From assembly GCA_027919835.1 (NCBI GenBank), contig JANVFP010000029.1, positions 62,001 through 126,000 on the forward strand: DNA of 64,000 bases, given 5' to 3'. Positions 49,558 to 60,340 of the stretch are shown here, piece after piece (the first letter of the stretch is position 1; the number at the start of each line of letters is the position of its first letter). A program made the position numbers and the translations under genes. The stretch comes from Lentinula raphanica (Eukaryota; Basidiomycota; Agaricomycetes; Agaricales; Omphalotaceae). Below the pieces are notes generated by a model. The model searched no databases. It was not told the origin of the DNA and saw nothing but the letters and a program-made list of their open reading frames with translations.

Positions 49558-50448
49558 TCACCGGTTAAGCTGGGAATCGGCAATAGGGTTCGCATGAATA
49601 GTAACCTGAGGTTTCAGACATTCGTGAGCAGGGACTAAGATTGAGAATGACCTTGAACTTTGAAGATACGTACGTGAGTCAACTTGATCTCCGAGAGAGG
49701 TCGGTTTTTGGGAGTGACAGGGATCCGTTCCATAGCATCAAGCGTAGAATCGGCACCGTCTATGACTTTTCCAATGATGGTGTACTTTCCGTCAAGATGG
49801 GCCTGTTTGGCGTAGGTTATGAAGAATTGGGATTTGTTCGTGTCTGCGCCGGAGTTGGCCATGGCGACCACACCTCGCGCGTTGAACTATATGATTCAAG
49901 AACAAATCCGACCGATGTAAGCCACAAGAACTTGATTGAGATATAGATAGAGGGAGTTTCGAGGATGGGACGAACCTTGAGAGTAGATCGTATTTCGTCT
50001 GCGAAGGGTTTTCCCCAGATACTCTGTCCACCTTTGCCTGAACCAGTGGGATCGCCGGTTTGGATCATGAATCCTTTGATGTTACGATGGAAGATGCATC
50101 CGTCGTAGTAATTTGATGCGCATAGGGATAAGAAGTTCTACAATAGATTCGCGTGAGTTTTTCGACCGAACGAATTCACGGAGTAATTCATAACAATGAA
50201 CATCAGATATACCTCTGCGGCTTTAGGCACAGCTTCGCAGAATAATTCGACCTGTGGAACGAAGGTTCAATGAACCGCCGACGAGTGAGTTCAAGTTGTA
50301 GACACTGCAAATTCTGGATGCATATCGAAAAAGCTTGCCTTCAAATCCCCGTGAGTGGTATGGAGCGTAACTGACTGCCGAAAAGAAAAAGAATCAGGAA
50401 TTCAGAATGAGAGCTTGAGCTGCAAAATGGAAGAACGGTGCGAACCAT
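49558..50448 (-). CDS. PPIL3: Peptidyl-prolyl isomerase, PPIL3-type cyclophilin
   Basis: Cyclophilin that interconverts cis/trans proline bonds; the PPIL3 family is associated with the spliceosome. Exon 1 holds only the ATG (50446-50448). Exon 2 (50374-50339) reads [12 protein letters not shown]; exon 3 (50251-50213) reads [13 protein letters not shown]. Later exons give [23 protein letters not shown], with the catalytic Arg in [60 protein letters not shown]; and the PPIL3-type end TIHANPIAD. The intron after GDLK starts GCAAGC, a GC-AG intron, with no GT donor that keeps frame. The gene is divergent from the G-alpha gene with only 146 bp between start codons. Confidence 0.93.
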
Positions 50449-50594
50449 GGTAGCCTGGGAAAATGATATCCAGATCTTGATTTCGACTGACTGACATCTC
50501 CGCGTTTTCTATCATCTTGAGTCTCTACTACCATCATCCTCGCTCTCTCTAATCCTCTCACCCTCTCTCTCATCATCCTTTCCTCCTTGCCTCT
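50449..50594. promoter_or_regulatory. Compact divergent promoter, PPIL3 and G-alpha
   Basis: 146 bp between opposite start codons must hold both 5' UTRs and core promoters. A CT-rich tract (CTCTCTCTAATCC...) covers about 50540-50590. No TATA box is evident. Confidence 0.5.
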
Positions 50595-52789
50595 ATGAGA
50601 ACACCTTCAATCTATAGCCAGGATGACCCTCTTTCCGAGGCTCTCAAGCCTCCCGAATCTGAGACTGAATCAGAAAGGCGAGCTCGTCTAGAGCAAGAAG
50701 CGGAAGCAAAAAGGGTTTCCGAGCAAATTGATGAGGAGCTAAGGTTGGAACGAGAGGATATGAAGAAGAAGAAAGGTGATGTCAAGGTAATTCTCTGTTC
50801 ACTGTTGTGATTTACGGCGCGTATATATCGATGTTCTCATCATTCCCCGCATAGCTTCTGTTGCTCGGTCAAGCAGAGTCTGGCAAGAGCACACTGCAAC
50901 GGCAGTTTCAGCTCATGTGAACCGTCTTCACCTGTCCAAAAGTGTTTCGTGCTGTTCTGAAATTGGTTTCCACAGGTATAAACCCCACACACTCGAGCAA
51001 GAACGGGCGTCCTGGCGCACGGTCATCTATTTCAACGTCGTACGTTCCATCAAGCACATCCTGAGCACCTTGGAGTCCTGGGACGACTACATAGACGACT
51101 CGGACATGGCCTTTGACAGCCCTACTTCCAAATACATGGGAGCCTCTCGATCCGGTACTTCTTCTCCAGTTCTCATGCCTCTCCCTCCAGAAGATAACAG
51201 CGCTCACTCGCGCTCAGCATCTCCGTTTCAGGGCACCGCACCAGCAACAGCTTCTCGTTCCACCATCGCGAGTCTTCGACGACGTCTGTCCCCTCTTATC
51301 TCAGCCGACACAGCTCTTGCCGATAGACTCAGCGGCGGGATCACTGTCTCCGGATCCGGGAAGGGTGGGGTTTTTGTGAGAAGCGGTTGGCAAGCGCGGA
51401 CTATTGAGAATGCGTTGGGGCGCAGACGCGTTCGCAACTCTAGTGATTATGGTGTCAAGAAGGCTGAGGAGATTCAAGATGCGCTTGTTCAGGATGTTAG
51501 TCATATGCTAGATGCATCGAAGGACGACATTCGTGAGCTTTGGGCTCACCCAACCGTTAAGGGTCTGATCGCGAAAAGAAGGCTGAAATTGGATGAATGG
51601 TCGGAATTGTGAGTCTACTCAATGCGTTTGGCCGTTATCTGGGCTGTTGCTGATGGTCGTATTTCAGCTTCTTAAGACACATAACTCGGGTTGCAGCCTC
51701 AGATTACATTCCTTCGACCGGTATGCTTTGATTACGATGCATATATACACGTTTCTAACTATAATCGTGGTAGATGACATCCTTCATGCACGGATTCAGA
51801 CAATGGGCGTTGCAGAGCACGTCTTTGATGTTAATATCTATCTTCATTCAGCCTTGCGTATATGTAGCTCACCCCGGTTTGTTCCCACACAGGTTAATAT
51901 CCACGGAAAGTCTGTCTCCTGGCATTTGTTCGATGTTGGCGGTGCTCGGGGACAACGCCACACCTGGGTACCGTACTTTGATGATGCGAACGCGTGAGTC
52001 CGAACAAATGAAGTGTCCGCTGTGTTATCAAACACACATTGTACAGGATCATTTTCGTGGCTCCTGTCAGCGCATTTGATCAGGTATGTTCTCTCTTCGG
52101 GATCGTTGAAATGGAACTCATGTTTTGTTTCAGTACCTTGGTAATTGCGTTTATATATGCTCTGCTGGTGATCATAGTTCTGATTGAAAGCAGAGGAGGA
52201 TCCTCGAACCAATCGGATAGACGATTCCCTCCAATTATTCACTCAAATCTGCTCTAGCCCGCTGCTAAAGAACGCACATCTGGTTTTATTCCTTAGTATG
52301 TGTTGCCTGGGGTCGTTTCGTCGTGAGTATCAACTGATCGCTGCCTTTGTAGATAAAACAGATCTCTTACGAACGAAACTGGATAATGGCTTGAAAGTCA
52401 AGAAATAGTTGAGCATTTCATAGCGAATGAGATTTGTTGATTTTGTCACTAAAATTTCATATTTGTCAGTATCACCTCTTTCGGCGAACGGAACAACGAC
52501 TATGAGACCGTTGTTCAGTACTTCCGCGCCCATTTCCTCCAGGTGCATAGGCGGAACAATGAGAATCGCAGGGTCCTGTATACTCATTTCACCAGTGTCG
52601 TGGTAAGTCTTCCCGCTGTTCGCTTCCTAATCCTTGCCTGACCATTCTTGGTAGGATACTAAAGCTACTCAACGTATTATTGGAAACGGTGAGGAGATTA
52701 TTCATTGAGATCAGATCTTAGGCTGAAGCTTTCACGTAGTTCGCGATTCTATCTTCCGCGGATACTTACAATCAGCAGCGCTGGTTTAG
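50595..52789 (+). CDS. Atypical heterotrimeric G-protein alpha subunit
   Basis: Signalling GTPase, 13 exons, 505 residues (frame closes; typical G-alpha about 350). The P-loop is GQAESGKST at residues 69-77. Switch I region is HARIQTMGV (Arg320 kept, usual KTTG altered). Switch II is FDVGGARGQR (residues 345-354): the catalytic Gln of DVGGQ is Ala350. The G4 motif is NKTD (416-419) and G5 is TSVVD (475-479). The protein starts MRTPSIYS, without the Met-Gly needed for myristoylation, followed by a charged coiled-coil-like stretch (EQEAEAKRVSEQIDEELRLE). A Ser/Pro-rich insert of about 120 residues sits in the helical domain. It ends GYLQSAALV. Exon 8 is only 7 nt (52134-52140). Agaricomycetes have expanded G-alpha families; this is a divergent member, probably with slow GTP hydrolysis (inference). 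Confidence 0.92.
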
Positions 52790-53479
52790 AATTCAACGTC
52801 TTGTCGTTCTTCCTCATCTGACCAGCTCAGAACCTCGCATCTTTCTACGAATCCCGTCGTTCTATCAAACTAAGGCTCCACTCTTCGCAATCGGGCTTCT
52901 CTTGGAGGAGCATATTTATCTTCACTCTGTTCTCACGCTTTCTGTTCTGTTCTCTGGTCGTTTCATATTCTTGTAGCCCATGCAAAACTGTTCCCATGTC
53001 CATTCGTAATTATGTTTAACACCTTAATTGGCAGGTATAATTTCCTTCATATGTACAACTGTACACGCGCATTGGACCAACTATGTTATACGATTATGGA
53101 CACAGTACACTGTACCTAATGTTTACCTGTACGGCTCGATGGCAAGACGCTCTTCTAGTGGGACTCGTACTACTGTATACCTAATGAAGGGCGGCGTATT
53201 GAATCATTTCACGACGGCTTCTGGCAGACTCAGCTTTCGATCGCGTTCAGGAAGCTCAGTCAAGGATTTGAAGAAGCTTTTGTGATGTACGGGTAGTAAA
53301 GTACAGAGGAATCAATCGAATACTATCTTGGACTCTCTACCGAGGCTTGAAGAACCCCAACGAGTCCGGCCTGATTCTCCACCGTTTCAACTGTATAAGT
53401 AAAGCATATGAGGAGGAAGATGGTCCTCTCTGGTGATAACAGGTAACAACTCGGATATATCTCACAGGACACCTTGAGA
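52790..53479. other. Intergenic between convergent genes
   Basis: 690 bp between the G-alpha and Dap1 stops. The open frame at 53028-53285 contains repetitive GTAC/TGTAC words and no domain. Nothing else is seen. Confidence 0.5.
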
Positions 53480-54196
53480 TTAGATGGCATCGTTCTCTAC
53501 GAGCTTCCCGCAGATGATGTATTTGTTCGAAAAGTGTTCAACCCATCCTATAACGAATGTTCAATATAACGTGAACAATAGCGTAGGCAGCTCACGAACC
53601 TTTCATGTTATCACTAACAAACAGAATGATTAGAAACGAGTTACCTGAAAGTCACGGCCACGTACATTTCATCGGGTTGAAGGTCTTCAAGTTTATCAAG
53701 AGTTTGGTCGATGGGTGTGAGCATCTCTGGTGATTCGTTCGACTTATTCAATACTTATTGAGGCAGAGGATACAAGACACCTTACCGATATCGAAAGATT
53801 GCTTGGCCATCCCTCTGGAGGCATCCCGACCAGCAAAATTACCATACATCCCGTCTATTCGAGAGGGTATTCAAAACTGGAACGAATCTGTCGAAACAAC
53901 ATTGACTCACTTGGTCCATAGAAGTTCCTACCTGCAGTTACATCGAATACAGTTCCGTTAATGGCTAGTAGAATCCGTCCATTGTCCTTGCCATCGAAAG
54001 GAGCCAAGGTTTTCGGAGTATAGGTCTTGAAAAGGACTGTTGGCTGGTGCGATTTAGGCAACCACGAATAACCGTTACGGAATTCGTGGGGGATCTCTTT
54101 CGGAAGAGAAGTTGAGGGAAAGACAATCTTCTGGACAGAGTAGAGAATGAATAGTAAGAGTGCTGTGTTTACGGGTGTGCCAATGTCGAAAGCCAT
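53480..54196 (-). CDS. DAP1: Dap1/MAPR-family heme-binding membrane protein
   Basis: Cytochrome b5-like heme protein of the membrane-associated progesterone receptor family; Dap1 supports sterol-synthesis P450s at the ER. Five exons (54196-53911, 53854-53786, 53726-53645, 53613-53600, 53547-53480) close the frame at 172 residues. An N-terminal membrane segment (NTALLLFILYSVQKIVF) precedes the domain: TLAPFDGKDNGRILLAINGTVFDVTAGRNFYGP, YGNFAGRDASRGMA, LDKLEDLQPDEM and WVEHFSNKYIICGKL. The Tyr residues that ligate heme in this family lie in the FYGP and MYGNF segments. Exon 4 is a 14-nt micro-exon (residues DNMK). Confidence 0.93.
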
Positions 54197-54638
54197 CGTG
54201 CAGGCTGAAGAACGTTGAGGAAGACGCAGCGGTAGACACGGGTAAGCGTAGTCAGCTCGGGCCGAATCGTTATTACGTAATACAGTTCACATCATCTCCG
54301 ACTCCGAGGAGGACTCAGGAGGTTGACCGTTGCTTCAACTTTGCTCAACGCTGTGACGTAGAACGTTCAACAAGGTTCGACATTGCTCAATCATTCGCTG
54401 CTCTCTTTGCGATTGAACTGCAAGAAATCTTCTGAAATCCTTGTTCACGAACCCTGCTATTACTAGAAGTCTTCTGATGCACCACCTCATGCTCACCGAC
54501 CTCTTTGGCTGGGATAAAAGGTCTCATGACGAGCTCATGAATTGATCTGCGGTCCGACCGACTTGGAACTTGAACTCAGCTCCGCTCATGGTTGAAGGTA
54601 CACATCGTGAAAATTCTCGAACCCTGCTCTCTCTAATC
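54197..54638. promoter_or_regulatory. Divergent promoter region, Dap1 and BNR-type gene
   Basis: 442 bp between opposite start codons. It contains a partial repeat TTGCTCAACGCTGTGACGTAGAA/TTGCTCAATC near 54340-54400. No TATA box is clear. Confidence 0.4.
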
Positions 54639-56591
54639 ATGACCTCGATTATTAGATCGCTGTTACTCTTGATCAGCTTTGGTTTGCTCTCTGTGCATGC
54701 AATCCAAATCCTCAATGTCACCAAACTCGGTCCTGATCCACAGACAGTCAACCGTCTGAATGGAGAGTCCTTTCAACAAGATGCACTCGTATCATTCAAT
54801 GGTTTTCAGTATGCTGTCCTTTGGGTCCCAACCGACAATTCGTCCGTCAGGAACGCCGCTATCAGGAGGCGGAGTCTTCCTGACGGAGATTGGGAAGGTT
54901 TCGTCTTTGCAGACTACAACCAAACAGACGATGATGGACATGACATGTGCGTAAAGAACCCTGGAGCTTTCGTTGTTTGCCATTCATGTTCACTCAGAAT
55001 TTCCTTGGGGATATCACCGGGCGACGGGACTCTCCATCTCATCTGGGATCAGCACGACAACTCCCTTAACTATCGTTCGTCTATAGCCGGTGTGGCCACC
55101 AATCCACTCGCAATCAATTTCACGTCCCATTTATTTTCTCCGCTTGGTGTAGGTAGCCTTCTTATCTCGTACTCACTCATGCGCTCAATGGTGTGATAAC
55201 GCAGGACTTCCTTCCAGGCTTGGAATCTTTGGACAAGGATGTATATTTCATCAATGTCACATATCCACGGTGAGTAGATTTGTCTTTGGAGATGAAAGGC
55301 CCTCTTGACATGACTGCGACGCGAAGATTTCTTCGTATTCCAGCTCACAATGGTTCATCCACCGATTTGCTATTAGAAATGCGGGTCGGTCAAGCGGGCC
55401 AAGGCGATGACTGGCTATATCATTATACACCTGGGCACAACTGGACCTTGGTGGGGCGATACTTAGAGGTCTGTGCTGAACGTTACTTGTTAATCAATTG
55501 ACAAACTAATAGTTGCATCAGGGTGTAAACAGTATGTGGCTTTGATGTCAGTTCAACCATGGGCCAGTCAACGATTCCTAGATAATGCCTACATCAATGG
55601 TTTGGACTTTTCGACCGATGTTGTTTTGGAGACTACATGGTAAGAATGTTGGGTTTGTTCCAATGTTTGCAGACTCTGACATAGAGTATGTAGGACGTAT
55701 CGTGACTACGTTAACACCACTGGGCAAGATGTCGCAGTCGAGGCTGGTCCGAACGGGCCCGAAAATGCATGTTCATCCCGCCCTCTACTGAAGAATTCGG
55801 CTTACTTAGTTCCACGTACTTTCTTCGTAGAACCACGACATGAATTATGCTTACAGCTCTGATCTCGGCTTTACTTGGCGCAACAATTGGGGTCAAGTTA
55901 TCGGAAATCTCAGAGCCGATACTCCCATCGTACCTGCTTCCGCAGGTATCACCATGTTCGGGATACCAAAGTATGGGTAAGTATGAGCTGTACTAGCAAC
56001 CGCTTCTCAGGATCGACGATGGTTGATTTTTCTAAATCCGTAGCGGAATTCTCAACCAAGAAGCGCAAACCTTGGACGGGCAAAATCGAATGCATGTCCT
56101 GAACAGAGAAAATACCACGGGAATCGAACAATGGTGGGTCCAAGAACTAAGTAACTGCAGGAGGTGTATGAAACATTTCTGTTCTCAGGTACCACTATTG
56201 GCGAAGTAGCAACATCGACTGGACGCGTACTCCTCTCCCACTGCCTCTTGCTGAGCACTCAATCAACAACATCACCAAAACTCCGACTGTCATTGGTAAG
56301 CGGGGGAAACTCGTCTCGCCTCCTGGCTCCGACAATCTGTTGGCCGTTTTGCCTTCCAACGCGCCAAACTCCACCGGACTTAGCATAGTCGGCAGTACAA
56401 GTCGAGGTCGGTTTCAAGACTGGAAAATCCTGTGGGAAATATCTAGTGGGTGTGGTTGGGAGCCCTTGTTCGACCGGTACCGGTTGAACATGGAAAACGG
56501 AGGAGATGGTGTGTTGAGCCTGTATTTGATTAATGGTACAGAGGTTGTTGTCATGGATCTGGATCTAGAATTGGAGCTCGTGGATGTATGA
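54639..56591 (+). CDS. Secreted BNR-repeat (BNR_4-like) protein, possible polysaccharide lyase relative
   Basis: The signal peptide MTSIIRSLLLLISFGLLSVHA decides the start. The mature protein begins IQILNVTKLGPDP and shows the pattern of BNR_4-type propellers: FNGFQYAVLWVP with IRRRSLPDGDWE, DDDGHDIISLGISPGDGTLHLIWDQHDN, LLLEMRVGQAGQGDDWLYHY, DMNYAYSSDLGFTWRNNWG, then WYHYWRSSNIDWTR and a C-terminal segment starting GCGWEPLFDRYRL. The gene has around ten exons, several boundaries approximate. Relatives of this fold include sialidase-like proteins and ulvan or related polysaccharide lyases. The His/Tyr/Arg cluster (DGHD, HDNS, YAYS) could be catalytic, but substrate is unknown. Confidence 0.75.
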
Positions 56592-57250
56592 TACTTCAAA
56601 GGATAAACTGGTTCCCCCTTTCATTGAACTCCACTCGTTTGTGTACATTGCTCACAGTGTAACAACGTCGAGTGAGATGTGTGTTCCTTCAAACAAAGCC
56701 ACTGCCAATCTGACTGACTGATCTCATCCGATACACCATCATTCATGTTGTGAGTCACTGTCATGTTATTGACTGTCTAAATCCCGAGACACCCATCGAT
56801 AATCAACGTTCCGCTACACTCTCCCGGCGGCAAGAGTGATCTGCTTAGCTGGATAGCAACGGGCATATAGGACAGCTATTTTGGATAGACATGATGTCAG
56901 CGATATATGTACATCCAGTTACTACACAACGTGAAAAACGACTCCAGTGAGGCTCTAAGTCCATTAGCTTGAATGTAAGAATGAAAACCTGAAGGAAAAC
57001 AAATATTTAAAGCATAATGTAACAATCCGTCTGTAGAAATATGTGATGAAAATGATTCACACACGCATGAAAGGAGGGTGTGTTCAACGAGATAGTCAAC
57101 TCGATTGAAGCAAACACATCGGAATCGATGTCGATGAAAAATCAAAATGACAAAATAAGTAACATTCCAATTCAGGAGAGGCCTTCGTGAACGGAAAAAA
57201 GGTGCAGTCAGGGGGCAGCAGTGAGATCAGAATGGAAGAATCAGGACTCT
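56592..57250. other. Intergenic between convergent genes
   Basis: 659 bp between the BNR gene stop and the bHLH gene stop. Only short open frames; no gene or RNA recognised. Confidence 0.5.
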
Positions 57251-58571
57251 TCATTCTTCATCCTCCTCATCTTCTTCGGCTTCACCTTCTTTACCACTGC
57301 CACCCTTCCATTCCCTCTCCCATAATGGATGTGGATCAGAAGGTTTGCCAGAAGGATGATCAGGTGCAAGTGAAGCTCTCGCGCGCTCCAAACGTGCCAA
57401 AAGATCTTGACGGTCATGTAGTAGTTCCTTGATGTAGTCGATAGCTGGAAAGCAAGGCCATCAGAGTCGGATCCGGGTATCACGATAAGCAAGAGGGCTT
57501 ACTTTTTCCAAGCACAATATTCTCGCTTCTGGGGCCTGCTCGACCGTCAATCTTCTCACCAGTACCATCGTCAATCTTTGCACGTCTACCTCTCTTTAGC
57601 TTCTTCCCACTTCCATTTGGATCCGAAGTCATCTGTGCCTCTTCCTCTGCTCGGATAGCTTCTCGAAGAGCCGGTACTGTTTCACATAGTGCCTCGTACC
57701 CACGACGGATATTAGCTCGCCTTTTCTGCTCGGATTGTATATGATTTGCCTTCTTCTGTGAAGGCGATAGAAGGGTCGCTTTGGTTGGTAAGGACTGCAC
57801 GGCTGGTGGAGAGGGACGCGATCGTTTATTAGATGATGAATAAGGTGAGGCGTCAAGCGGACGTTTGTGAAATCCATTGGCATCGGACAAGCCAGAGTGC
57901 GGTAAGGATTCGGCCGATGGTGCAGAGGGATGATGGTTCGCATTACCCACAACTTCATGGTGGCTAGGATTGTTGACGGAGAATGTCGATGACGAGGCCG
58001 TCGTCGGCGGAGATCCCATCGAACTAAAGGACGACCGCATGCTAGACCCGCTACGCGGATCTTGGGAAGTACCAAGTGTATGGGAGGGCGACACGGAAAG
58101 TGACTGGGATAAATTTCCATGATTGATTGGATGAGAAGGAGCAGAATGTGAATGAGGAAAAGAAGGATGAGGTGACTTGGAACTTTGTTTAGGGATAAGA
58201 GGAAATGCATCGTTCTGCTGGTAGAGATCCGACTGTCGATCATCGTGCATAACATAACCATATCGAGTCGATTGCTGATTCATGAAATTGTAGGACTGTT
58301 GCTGCTGCTGCTGTTGTTGATACTGATGCATGACAGGCACTGAGTTCCAACCTTCGGCGTCAAGAGACATTAAGTCTTTAGTGGCTTTAGCGAGTGCTTC
58401 GCGTCCTTGTATATGAGGGACATCCGGTATGGATTGCGCATGGCCGTCACTGTTGTAAGTAGTCCAATCTACGTTGGTAACGTTCCGCGCGTCGTTCGAG
58501 TCGTTAAAATCCATGGCAGAAAGGAAGGTATGAAACTGTTGGCTTTCAGATGGAGTTAAGAGATCAGACAT
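57251..58571 (-). CDS. bHLH transcription factor
   Basis: Two exons (58571-57503 and 57444-57251) close the frame at 420 residues. A long low-complexity N-terminus has a Gln run (eight Gln) and Ser/Pro/His-rich stretches. The basic region and helix 1 follow: KKANHIQSEQKRRANIRRGYEALCETVP. The loop is unusually long and charged (MTSDPNGSGKKLKRGRRAKIDDG...). Helix 2 is split by the intron (ENIVLGK|TIDYIKELLHDRQDLLARLERA). An acidic Glu-rich tail ends the protein. His, Glu and Arg at the E-box contact positions (HxxxExxRR) predict CANNTG binding, probably as a dimer. The frame continues upstream to 58610 only from a TTG, so the ATG at 58571 is the start. Confidence 0.88.
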
Positions 58572-60340
58572 CCTGGCTGGTTGATCAAAGAGAAGGGCCA
58601 GGTTGGGCAACGGATAGGTCGCTGATAACGACGAGGATGGGAAAGTGAGAGAAAGGAGTCTGCCAACAAGGCAAGGAAGGATAAAATTCAGGTAGTTGCG
58701 CTTGTGTAGCGCTCAAATACATATTTACCCCAGACGGCACATGACTTTGATCAATGATATATTTGAAATTTGTCCGTAACCATCCGCAAAATATACACCC
58801 ATCTTTTCTGTACAGCGGATTTTCTCTTTGCTTGTCAAAGGTAGGCTATGCGAGCTAATCTACCCTCTACCGTTTCCAGTGTGTGTAAGCACAGTCAATG
58901 CTTTCCCCCTTTTCTTCAAGTGTTTCCAGGAGCCGTTTCCAAGTGCATAGGTCTCCACTCCGGTTTGATACCATTCTTTCAAGGCACTCTGGTGTATGAG
59001 CTCGAGTGTCTATTCTCTACATGACATGTATTCCGCTGACAGTGAGTCCCCTTCTTACAACCGTGAATTAAAGCAGTTGTCGCTGTGGGCGTCCAAACAA
59101 AGCAGCAACGATACATTTCCGGAGACTTGCCAATGCTATGCCTCTTGATTAATTGCAGATGTTACTACTGCGGCACTCAGCAGGTCATAAATCCCACAAC
59201 TTCGTGTTCGCCTGTACCGCTGTGACCTTCTGGTTGCTCAGAATAGTCGATTATTCAATCAAACTTCCTGCTAGGGATATTCATATTTTCACGAAATACA
59301 TCGGCTCATACGTTCAAGCGTTGGCCAGACATGATTACCAGGGAACATGCTTCAAGAACTCCGGGTGAATTATGGAAAAAGTATGTACTTATCTTTCTGA
59401 CAAATTTCTCAATCTATTAAGTATACACCCCCATCCCGTGGCTTACTAGCTCGTGCTCGTCCATCATTGGTTCAGAATCTATCTCGTGGTTACTCTGTTG
59501 GATGAATGAAAGGTTACTCGAAGATCCCCGAAGTCAGAATCCTCAATCAAGGCCAACGACTCTATGATGACGCGCGGCTACCACACGTAAACCCTCCTAC
59601 ACCATGCGCAACGTTACGGGGAGGGTTGTGTTTCCCCGTTTGTGTTACTCAATGCAGCGCATTTTCGAGACGTTTACGGAGGATGTGTAGGTGCTGAGTT
59701 CGTGTCCCCGGTTACACCCTGATACACCCTGCGAACATCCCATGATTCACTCGAATGTGGGTTCCTTGACATCGTAGGAACGTTTCGGAGGGTCGAGCCC
59801 CAAATTTTTGATTTCAGCGATTGAACAGAATGTCATTTGGTGAGAGTTCGACGATTCTCGACTGGGAAAATCTTTCTGCCTTCATATTGACCGACACGAT
59901 TATTGGGAGAGCATTACATACATATTTCATTGATGAGCACTGTTACATTCGCCCCCAGGAAGCACCTCGTCTCTGGTGAGCTGGGTTATCAGATCCCCTT
60001 TCTGCTGCTGGAAGAGAGAGTTGACCGTTTCTTGCTAACGCAGACTCTGGTAAGACTGGGCTGTATCTCGTACATCGTTGAGATTTATACATAGTTTATT
60101 GGAGCGTGGAGCCACAAGGAGTACTGCTCATGTCCAGAGAAGCTGGACACATGCTTACATGAGGTTATTGCTAAATTTCTCGTATGGTTAAAGACAATGT
60201 TTCCAACACGAATCCTACAGTGACCGAGCGTTCGGCAGTGTGACTTCAAACTTCAAACTTAAGAGAGAGAGCTTTGACCGGATTAGTAAGCGACGGGTCT
60301 CTCTGCACGCGACGGCTTAGCTGGCAGAAGCGTGTTCGAT
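58572..60340. other. 1.8-kb intergenic stretch, divergent
   Basis: Between the bHLH start and the TAN1 start. Open frames of 71 and 63 codons look like chance. No repeats, tRNA or known motif seen; it holds two promoters. Confidence 0.5.

Noticed and set aside
53028..53285. 85-codon open frame downstream of the G-alpha gene
   Set aside because: Rich in repeated GTAC words, no domain, lies in the shared 3' region of two convergent genes.
58572..58610. Upstream extension of the bHLH protein
   Set aside because: The frame begins with TTG, not ATG, and the ATG at 58571 starts a sensible protein.
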